This document shows positions 1-5,148 of a stretch of 5,148 nt of DNA, in pieces (the stretch's first letter is position 1; each line of letters opens with the position of its first letter). Below the pieces are notes generated by a model that searched no databases, was not told the origin of the DNA, and worked only from the letters and a program-made list of their open reading frames with translations. The translations under genes and the position numbers were made by a program. Where the stretch lies: positions 1 to 5,148 of the forward strand of contig CACXDF010000221.1 of assembly GCA_902766325.1 (NCBI GenBank). Reading direction: 5' to 3'. This DNA comes from an uncultured Eubacteriales bacterium (GTDB taxonomy: Bacteria > Bacillota > Clostridia > Christensenellales > DTU072).

Positions 1-769
1 CACCGCGCAAAGAGCGCGTGAAGCGGCCAGGATCGCGAGAGAGAACTTCCGCCGCAAGGGCGCGTTCGACGGTATGAGCCTGCCGGGTAAATTGGCCGAC
101 TGCAGCGATACCAATCCCGAGCATTGCGAAATATACCTGGTCGAGGGCGACTCGGCCGGCGGCACCGCGAAAGAGGGCAGAGACCGTCATATCCAGGCTA
201 TTTTACCGCTGAAAGGTAAGATCCTCAACGTCGAGAAGGCAAGACTTCATAAGATCCTCGATAACGACGAAATAAAAGCCATGATCAAGGCGTTCGGATG
301 CGGCTATAAAGAAGAATTCGACATCACCAAATTGCGTTACGATCGTATCATTTGCATGACCGATGCCGACGTTGACGGAAGCCATATTCGTATCTTGCTT
401 TTGACTTTCTTCTACCGCTTCATGCGACCGCTTATCGAAGAAGGCCACGTGTACGTCGCAATGGCGCCTCTTTATAAGCTGACCAAAGGAAAGATCGAAA
501 GATATTGTTACGACGATAACGAGCTGAAAAAGGCTCAGGAAGAGATGGGTCGGTGCGAACTGCAACGGTACAAAGGTTTGGGCGAAATGAGCGCGCATCA
601 GCTCTTTGAGACCACGATGAACCCGGAGACCCGTACCCTGCTGAAAGTCACGATGGACGACGCGGTAGAAGCCGACAGGCTCTTTACTATCCTGATGGGC
701 GAGACGCCGGAACTCAGAAGACAGTTCATTGAAGAAAACGCCACCATCGTAAAAGAACTGGACGTATAA
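1..769 (+). CDS. gyrB: DNA gyrase subunit B, C-terminal part (5' end outside window)
   Basis: GyrB is the ATPase and Toprim subunit of DNA gyrase, the cytoplasmic type II topoisomerase that introduces negative supercoils using ATP. The reading frame is open from base 2 with no start in the window, so the N-terminal GHKL ATPase and transducer domains lie upstream. The window begins just before the Toprim domain. EGDSAGG at 143-163 carries the catalytic Mg-binding Glu. PLKGKILNVEKA follows, then the metal-binding DADVDG (Asp codons at 362, 368 and 374), and the tail motif QRYKGLGEM at 560-586. Asp and Lys corresponding to E. coli D426 and K447 are both present, which is the quinolone-sensitive state. 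Only about 25 residues separate the Toprim end (PLYKL) from the QRYKGLGEM tail, so the roughly 170-residue insertion known from proteobacterial GyrB is absent. The internal ATG at 74 is not a start. ParE is the main alternative, but the adjoining gyrA with its acidic tail favours GyrB. Confidence 0.96.
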   Translation, partial: TAQRAREAARIARENFRRKGAFDGMSLPGKLADCSDTNPEHCEIYLVEGDSAGGTAKEGRDRHIQAILPLKGKILNVEKARLHKILDNDEIKAMIKAFGCGYKEEFDITKLRYDRIICMTDADVDGSHIRILLLTFFYRFMRPLIEEGHVYVAMAPLYKLTKGKIERYCYDDNELKKAQEEMGRCELQRYKGLGEMSAHQLFETTMNPETRTLLKVTMDDAVEADRLFTILMGETPELRRQFIEENATIVKELDV

Positions 770-772
770 GGC

Positions 773-777
773 GGAGG
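773..777 (+). promoter_or_regulatory. Ribosome binding site of gyrA
   Basis: GGAGG lies in the 13-base gap between gyrB and gyrA, five A bases before the ATG at 783. It fixes that ATG as the gyrA start in preference to the in-frame ATG at 804, which has no such site upstream. The short gap without a terminator or promoter supports co-transcription of gyrB and gyrA. Confidence 0.9.
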
Positions 778-782
778 AAAAA

Positions 783-3374
783 ATGGCTACGAAAAACAAC
801 GGAATGGATATCAATAATATCAAAGAAATATTGGCAAAAACCAGGATCATCCCGGTCAACATCACCGAGCAGATGAAGACCTGCTTCATAAGCTACGCTA
901 TGGCGGTCAACGTCAGCCGTGCCATCCCCGACGTTCGCGACGGTATGAAGCCGGTACAACGTCGTATCCTGTTCGCCATGAACGACATGGGCAACACCTA
1001 CGATAAGCCCACGCGTAAGTGCGCCCGTATCGTCGGTGAAGTCATGGGTAAATATCACCCCCACGGCGACAGCTCCGTTTACGACGCTCTGGTGCGTCTT
1101 GCGCAAGGCTTTTCCATCAACGTTCCTTTGGTGGACGGACAAGGTAACTTCGGTACCGTAGACGGTGACCCGCCGGCAGCGCAGAGGTATACCGAGGCCC
1201 GTCTTTCCAAGATCGCCGGAGAAATGCTCCGCGACATCGATAAAGAAACGGTAGACTTTTATCCCAACTTCGACGACACGCTCATGCAGCCCGCCGTTCT
1301 TCCGGCGCGTTTTCCTAACCTGCTCGTCAACGGCAGCGAAGGTATCGCCGTCGGTATGGCGACCTCGATCCCGCCGCACAACCTGAACGAAGTATGCCAG
1401 GCGACTATCGCTTTGATGGATAACCCGGATATCACTATCGAAGAACTGATGCAGATCATTCCTTGTCCGGACTATCCGACGGGCGGTCTCATCATGGGCA
1501 GAGAAGCCATTCGTCAGGCGTATATGACCGGTCACGGCGGTATCGTCATCCGCGGTCGTACCGAGATCGAAGAATACAACAATCACGAACGCATTATCGT
1601 CACGCAAATCCCTTACCAGGTCAATAAAGCCATGCTCATCAAGGATATGGCCGATCAGGTCCGTGATAAGAAGATCGAAGGTATCTCCGATATCCGAGAC
1701 GAGTCAGACCGCTTCGGTATGCGTATCGTCATCGAGATCAAGCGCGACGCCAACGCGCAGGTCGTACTCAACACCCTGTTCAAGCAGACCAATTTGCAGA
1801 TCTCTACGGGTATCAACTTTTTGGCGCTCGTCAGAGGCACGCCTACCGTGCTCAACCTCAAACAGATGCTGTCCGAATACGTCGCTCACCAGATCGACGT
1901 CGTCGAACGCCGCACCCGCTTCAATCTCAGAAAGGCGCAAGAGAGAGAACACCTTGTTCAAGGTCTCGTGATCGCGCAAGCAAACATCGACGAAGTGGTC
2001 GAGATCATCAAAAAATCGCGCGAAAGAACGGATGCGGTCAATACGCTCATGGAGAGATTCCTTCTCAGCGAAAAGCAAGCCAACGCCATCCTCGATATGA
2101 GACTGGCGCGCTTGACCGGACTGGAAGTCGATAAGCTCAAGAACGAACTTGCCGAACTGGAAGTCACCATCGCCGATCTGAAAGATATTTTGGAAAAACC
2201 GGAGAGAGTCAGAGCGATCATTCGCGACGAATTGACCGAGATCGACAACACTTACGGCGTGCCGAGAAGAAGCGAACTCAGTTACGACGCCAGCGACATC
2301 GATATCGAAGATCTGATCGTTAAAGAAGACGTCGTTATTTCTATGACCCATCAGGGCTATATCAAGAGAATTCCCGTTTCCGAATACAAAGCGCAAAACC
2401 GCGGCGGCTTCGGCGTGACGGCGCACAAGACCAAAGAAGAAGACTGGGTCAAGAAGATGTTCGTCTGCAACTCGCACGACCGCATCTTGTTCTTCAGCAA
2501 CCGCGGTAAGGCGTACGCGCTCAAAGCTTACGGCATTCCGGAAGCGACCAAGACCAGTAAGGGCAGAGCTATCGTCAACGTACTGCCTCTCGATAACGAA
2601 GAAAAGATCACCGCCTTCCTGCCTCTCACCGAGTCGGGAGAAGGCTATATCGTAATGGTCACCAAGAAAGGCCTTATCCGTAAGAGTGAGATCTCCGAGT
2701 TCGATTCCGTCCGTAATAACGGTAAACTGGCCATCGGTCTTTCGGAAGGCGACGAGTTGATCGAAGTGGAAGTCACCAATGGCGAAAATGACATTTTGGT
2801 AGCCTCTCACAAGGGGAAATGTATCCGATTCTCCGAAAAAGACGTTCGCCGTACCGGCAGAGGAAGCCAGGGTGTGCGCAGTATCAAATTGGATGACGAC
2901 GACTATTTGGTCGATATGGCCATCGTTGAAGACGATAAGAAAGTCGTTACCATCAGCGAGAAGGGCTTCGGCAAACGCAGCTCCACCGATGAATTCCGTT
3001 GCCAGGGCAGAGGCGGCAAGGGCATCAAGGCCGGTAACTTCAACGATAAGACCGGTTTGCTCGTTAATATGAAACTGGTCAGCGCGGACGAAGACCTGAT
3101 CCTGATCGCCGACAACGGCACGATGATCCGTATCATGGCAAGTCAGATCAGCGAGATCGGCCGTAACACCAAGGGCGTCACCATCATGAAACTGCGCGGC
3201 AACGCGAAGGTCGTCGCGATGGCGCAGACTATGCACGACGACGAAGAAGAATACGACGAGGTCGAAGTAGACGAGGCCGCCCTGAAAGAAGCGCAAGCGG
3301 AAGCCGCGAGCGCTCCGGAAGAACCGGTCGAAGAAACGCCGGACGACACTCCGGACGACGGCAACGCCGAATAA
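783..3374 (+). CDS. gyrA: DNA gyrase subunit A
   Basis: GyrA is the DNA breakage-reunion and wrapping subunit of gyrase. The 863-residue product is complete and close to the usual family length (E. coli 875, B. subtilis 821). It starts with a roughly 14-residue extension relative to E. coli. The winged-helix region has HPHGDSSVYD, with Ser97 and Asp101 matching quinolone-target E. coli S83 and D87, and the catalytic Arg135-Tyr136 in AAQRYTE. Ile188 in GIAVGMAT matches the DNA-intercalating I174. A helical C-gate region with MRLARLTGLE at about 439 follows, ending near PRRSEL at 494. From about 515 to 815 is the beta-pinwheel DNA-wrapping domain, with box-like motifs QNRGGFG (538-544) and QGRGGKG (741-747). 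The last 45 residues (819-863) are a disordered acidic tail with 21 Asp/Glu. The pinwheel boxes and gyrB neighbour favour GyrA over ParC. Residues that vary from the usual are Gln134 before the catalytic Arg-Tyr and Gln59 in PVQRR (usually PVHRR). Confidence 0.98.
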   Translation: MATKNNGMDINNIKEILAKTRIIPVNITEQMKTCFISYAMAVNVSRAIPDVRDGMKPVQRRILFAMNDMGNTYDKPTRKCARIVGEVMGKYHPHGDSSVYDALVRLAQGFSINVPLVDGQGNFGTVDGDPPAAQRYTEARLSKIAGEMLRDIDKETVDFYPNFDDTLMQPAVLPARFPNLLVNGSEGIAVGMATSIPPHNLNEVCQATIALMDNPDITIEELMQIIPCPDYPTGGLIMGREAIRQAYMTGHGGIVIRGRTEIEEYNNHERIIVTQIPYQVNKAMLIKDMADQVRDKKIEGISDIRDESDRFGMRIVIEIKRDANAQVVLNTLFKQTNLQISTGINFLALVRGTPTVLNLKQMLSEYVAHQIDVVERRTRFNLRKAQEREHLVQGLVIAQANIDEVVEIIKKSRERTDAVNTLMERFLLSEKQANAILDMRLARLTGLEVDKLKNELAELEVTIADLKDILEKPERVRAIIRDELTEIDNTYGVPRRSELSYDASDIDIEDLIVKEDVVISMTHQGYIKRIPVSEYKAQNRGGFGVTAHKTKEEDWVKKMFVCNSHDRILFFSNRGKAYALKAYGIPEATKTSKGRAIVNVLPLDNEEKITAFLPLTESGEGYIVMVTKKGLIRKSEISEFDSVRNNGKLAIGLSEGDELIEVEVTNGENDILVASHKGKCIRFSEKDVRRTGRGSQGVRSIKLDDDDYLVDMAIVEDDKKVVTISEKGFGKRSSTDEFRCQGRGGKGIKAGNFNDKTGLLVNMKLVSADEDLILIADNGTMIRIMASQISEIGRNTKGVTIMKLRGNAKVVAMAQTMHDDEEEYDEVEVDEAALKEAQAEAASAPEEPVEETPDDTPDDGNAE

Positions 3375-3386
3375 GCTAAGAAAACG

Positions 3387-3419
3387 ATCCCGAAAGCAAA
3401 ACGCTTTCGGGATTTTTTT
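3387..3419 (+). terminator. Intrinsic terminator after gyrA
   Basis: An 11-base perfect stem pairs ATCCCGAAAGC (3387-3397) with GCTTTCGGGAT (3403-3413) around the five-base loop AAAAC. It runs into seven consecutive T bases (3413-3419). It begins 12 bases after the gyrA stop codon, which is typical of a Rho-independent terminator closing the gyrBA unit. The GC-rich middle of the stem and the uninterrupted T tract suggest efficient termination on the + strand. The other strand has no comparable T tract, since only AAAA precedes the stem, so it looks unidirectional. Confidence 0.95.
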
Positions 3420-3448
3420 GCCCTTTTTATCTTAAATTCTTTTTCCTC

Positions 3449-3477
3449 TTGAAAAATGCCGAAATATTACTTATAAT
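3449..3477 (+). promoter_or_regulatory. Predicted sigma-A/sigma-70 promoter of the lipid kinase-GH31 unit
   Basis: The -35 box TTGAAA (3449-3454) is one base off consensus, and the -10 box TATAAT (3472-3477) is a perfect match. The spacer between them is the ideal 17 bases (3455-3471). The expected transcription start is near 3484-3485, giving a leader of about 24 bases before the ATG at 3509, too short for a riboswitch. The region upstream (3421-3448) is rich in T and C. No extended -10 TG and no clear operator palindrome overlap the boxes. The position right after the gyrA terminator fits a new transcription unit. Confidence 0.85.
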
Positions 3478-3496
3478 AAAATAGAACCCAATAAAC

Positions 3497-3501
3497 AGGA
3501 G
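3497..3501 (+). promoter_or_regulatory. Ribosome binding site of the lipid kinase gene
   Basis: AGGAG lies seven bases before the ATG at 3509, an optimal spacing. Together with the promoter immediately upstream it fixes this start codon; no alternative start in frame has a comparable site. Confidence 0.88.
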
Positions 3502-3508
3502 TGTTGCG

Positions 3509-4414
3509 ATGAAATATCATATTATTGTCAATCCGCTTTCGGGTAAAGGGCAGGGCAAAAAAGCGCTGCGCGCGGTAGAGACGATCTTGGTCGGCAAACA
3601 GATCGACTACGAAGTCTATATGACCGAGAGCGCCGGACACGGAACGGAGATCGCGCGAGAGCTCTCCAAAGAGCCGAACACGGTTATCATTGCGCTCGGC
3701 GGCGACGGATCGTGCAGCGAGATCCTGAACGGGATCGAAAATTTCGAGAACGTCACCGTAGGCTTTGTTCCTTGCGGAACGGGTAACGATTACGCGCACG
3801 CGACGCATATCCCGAGCGACGTTTCCAAAGCGATGAAACTTATTTTGGAAGGCGACGTCGGATACGCCGACTTTATGGAAGTGGGAGATCGCCGCTGCCT
3901 GAACGTATGCGGCGCGGGTATGGACGTGGACGTTCTTGTCAGATATTCCACGATGAAGCATTTCAAAGGGAAATTGAAGTATTTTGCGAGCTTGATCGAT
4001 ACGCTTTTGCATCTTCGATTTCATAAGATCAAATTGACGAAAGAAGACGGCACGGAAGAAGAACACAACGTTTTTCTCGTGGCTCTCTGCAACGGCAAGT
4101 ATATCGGCGGCGGAATGCCCATCGGGCCGGACGCCGATCCGTACGACGGACTGATAGACGTCGTCGTAGTCAACGAGATCAAACCCTCTAAGGTGCTCGG
4201 ATTGCTCATTAAGTTTTTAAATGGCGGTAAGCACGTAAAAGAGCCATGCACCGAGGTTATTCGTTGCAAAAAAGCCTGCGTAGAGATCCTCGACGACGGC
4301 AAAGTGCAGATCGACGGCGAAGTCTTGGAAGAAAAGACCCTCGATTGTCGGATCGTCAGCGGAAAATTAAAAACGTTTTTCCCGAAAGGGAGTTTGAAAA
4401 AGGAGTCAAAATAA
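3509..4414 (+). CDS. Diacylglycerol kinase family lipid kinase (YegS/BmrU-like)
   Basis: This 301-residue protein has the layout of soluble lipid kinases related to DgkB, YegS and BmrU. These phosphorylate a lipid hydroxyl, often that of diacylglycerol, with a nucleoside triphosphate at the inner membrane face. The N-terminus IIVNPLSGKGQGKK (5-18) is the family's opening strand and Gly/Lys-rich loop. The nucleotide-binding motif is GGDGSCSEILNG (64-75), where Ser replaces the more usual Thr of GGDGT. It is followed by PCGTGND (88-94). The C-terminal half has GGGMPIGPDADPYDGLIDV (200-218), whose Asp residues correspond to the Mg/water-network site in DgkB-type enzymes, and IDGE (268-271), carrying the Glu proposed as general base there. 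No signal peptide or membrane segment is visible, and the length is normal. It has its own promoter and is directly followed by a GH31 gene. The substrate cannot be read from sequence: diacylglycerol is likeliest, and other lipids such as phosphatidylglycerol (YegS) or a sphingoid base are possible. Confidence 0.92.
   Translation: MKYHIIVNPLSGKGQGKKALRAVETILVGKQIDYEVYMTESAGHGTEIARELSKEPNTVIIALGGDGSCSEILNGIENFENVTVGFVPCGTGNDYAHATHIPSDVSKAMKLILEGDVGYADFMEVGDRRCLNVCGAGMDVDVLVRYSTMKHFKGKLKYFASLIDTLLHLRFHKIKLTKEDGTEEEHNVFLVALCNGKYIGGGMPIGPDADPYDGLIDVVVVNEIKPSKVLGLLIKFLNGGKHVKEPCTEVIRCKKACVEILDDGKVQIDGEVLEEKTLDCRIVSGKLKTFFPKGSLKKESK
4401..4405 (+). promoter_or_regulatory. Ribosome binding site of the GH31 gene, inside the lipid kinase 3' end
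   Basis: AGGAG, preceded by a run of A bases, lies nine bases before the ATG at 4415 and inside the last codons of the lipid kinase. Because the kinase stop codon (4412-4414) directly abuts this ATG, ribosomes finishing the kinase would be positioned over the start, which suggests translational coupling. The site decides 4415 as the start of the hydrolase. Confidence 0.85.
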
Positions 4415-5148
4415 ATGCCTTTGCACGAGCATTTGGTCGTTAAGACCAAACCGGTAGCTCATCCGAAGAATATCATTCTCGGCAAGGGGTACCGCATTAC
4501 CGTTCTGACCGAACGGCTTTTACGCGTGGAGAAACAGCGCAAAAATATCTTTTGCGACGATGCCACGCAGTATATTTGGAACAGGAACTTTCCCGAGGTA
4601 AAATACACCGTCGAACAGACTGGGAAAATGTTGCTTATCACTACCAAGTGGGCGAAGTTTTTTTTCGATCCGTTCGCAAAAGACGTCACTTCCGTTTACT
4701 TGAACGGCAGATGGGTGGACGTTAAGCACGCCAAAAATTTCGGCGGGACGCGTCGGACGCTCGATAATTCTGTCGGGAGAGTGCGCATAGGCAAGGGCCT
4801 TCTTGCCGATAAGGGCGTATCTTTGATCGAAGATAACAGTTTGCTCCTTGTCGACGGCGAAGTCCGTCCGCGTAAAGCAAAGGGAAAGGATAATTATATT
4901 TTCGCATACGGCAGAAATTATCGCGACGCGCTGGCCGATTTCTTTTTTATGACCGGAGAAGTACCGCTCCTGCCGCGGTACGTCCTCGGTAACTGGTGGA
5001 GTCGGTATCATGCGTACACGCAAAAAGAATACCTTGATCTGATGGATACTTTTGCCGAGCGTAAACTGCCTTTTACGGTGGCGACGGTGGATATGGACTG
5101 GCATTGGGTCAAAGTCAAAGAGGCCTTTCCGAACGTTGATTACGGCAA
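4415..5148 (+). CDS. Glycoside hydrolase family 31 (alpha-glucosidase/alpha-xylosidase-like), N-terminal part
   Basis: The frame stays open from this ATG to the window end, giving 244 codons of a longer gene cut by the boundary. GH31 enzymes are retaining hydrolases (or transglycosylases or lyases) acting on alpha-linked glucosides or xylosides. The first ~185 residues look like the N-terminal beta-sandwich, including GGTRRTLDNSVG (110-121), similar to the GGTxRTLD segment common in this family. The (beta/alpha)8 barrel then begins: PLLPRYVLGNWWSRY (184-198) is a characteristic GH31 segment, and VDMDWHWV (225-232) contains an Asp that lies in the substrate pocket in the family. The nucleophile Asp (usually in a WxDMNE-type motif) and the acid/base Asp lie beyond the window. 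No signal peptide is visible, so the enzyme is probably cytoplasmic and acts on imported oligosaccharides or internal glycans. The stop codon of the lipid kinase directly precedes the ATG, so the two are co-transcribed. Family assignment is secure; exact substrate specificity is not. Confidence 0.93.
   Translation, partial: MPLHEHLVVKTKPVAHPKNIILGKGYRITVLTERLLRVEKQRKNIFCDDATQYIWNRNFPEVKYTVEQTGKMLLITTKWAKFFFDPFAKDVTSVYLNGRWVDVKHAKNFGGTRRTLDNSVGRVRIGKGLLADKGVSLIEDNSLLLVDGEVRPRKAKGKDNYIFAYGRNYRDALADFFFMTGEVPLLPRYVLGNWWSRYHAYTQKEYLDLMDTFAERKLPFTVATVDMDWHWVKVKEAFPNVDYG

Noticed and set aside
726..1607. 293-codon open frame on the - strand over the gyrB end and gyrA start
   Set aside because: Same codon-bias shadow of gyrA; no ribosome binding site or recognisable domain.
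1704..3296. 530-codon open frame on the - strand, antisense to gyrA
   Set aside because: It is codon-aligned with gyrA, and its openness follows from gyrA rarely using TCA, TTA and CTA codons (which read as stops on the other strand); its end is the single TCA codon at 1704. The translation is low in recognisable motifs, and gyrA is unquestionably real.
783..3374. Assignment as topoisomerase IV subunit ParC
   Set aside because: The box-like pinwheel motifs (including QGRGGKG), full six-blade C-terminal length, acidic tail and linkage to a gyrB-type gene favour GyrA.
3421..3508. Possible riboswitch or small RNA in the gap before the lipid kinase
   Set aside because: The predicted leader is about 24 bases and no stable fold is visible between the terminator and the promoter.
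4369..4380. Perfect 12-base palindrome AAAAACGTTTTT, followed by a small CCC-GAAA-GGG hairpin (4381-4390)
   Set aside because: It lies in conserved coding sequence of the lipid kinase (KLKTFFPKG). The stem is too short and lacks a T tract for a terminator, and nothing ties it to regulation of the next gene.
4246..4443. 65-codon + strand frame bridging the lipid kinase end and GH31 start
   Set aside because: It overlaps two genes with clear family motifs in other frames, its product is Arg-rich out-of-frame sequence, and it has no suitable ribosome binding site.
4520..5104. 194-codon open frame on the - strand opposite the GH31 gene
   Set aside because: The + strand frame from 4415 carries clear GH31 motifs across the same region, so the - strand frame is a shadow.

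Overview
The window looks like chromosomal DNA from a bacterium of moderate GC content, most plausibly a member of the Bacillota (Clostridia-like). Three things support this: GyrB has no proteobacterial-type insertion between its Toprim and tail segments, every gene has a strong AGGAG-type ribosome binding site, and one promoter is close to the vegetative sigma-A consensus. An uncultured gut clostridial lineage would fit, but the exact lineage cannot be settled from this window.

All supported genes are on the + strand and form two transcription units. Unit 1 (1-3419) holds the 3' end of gyrB, a 13-base gap with the gyrA ribosome binding site, complete gyrA, and a strong intrinsic terminator. 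GyrB and GyrA form the A2B2 DNA gyrase. All the visible catalytic residues are present: the Toprim Glu and DxDxD in GyrB, and the Arg-Tyr pair in GyrA. The classical quinolone-target positions carry the sensitive-type residues.

Unit 2 (3449 to beyond the window end) starts at a TTGAAA-17-TATAAT promoter just after the gyrA terminator. It encodes a diacylglycerol-kinase-family lipid kinase, followed with no gap (ATAAATG junction) by the N-terminal part of a family 31 glycoside hydrolase, which runs off the window. The hydrolase has no stop codon before the window end, so a search for complete ORFs would miss it; its reading frame is open from 4415 to 5148.

The only stretch without a gene is the 134-base gap 3375-3508, which is filled by the terminator, a pyrimidine-rich segment and the promoter. 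I found no RNA genes, mobile elements, CRISPR arrays or large repeats, and no convincing undescribed system. The observations most worth checking are the tight coupling of a lipid kinase to a GH31 enzyme and the altered first GyrA-box (QNRGGFG) in gyrA.
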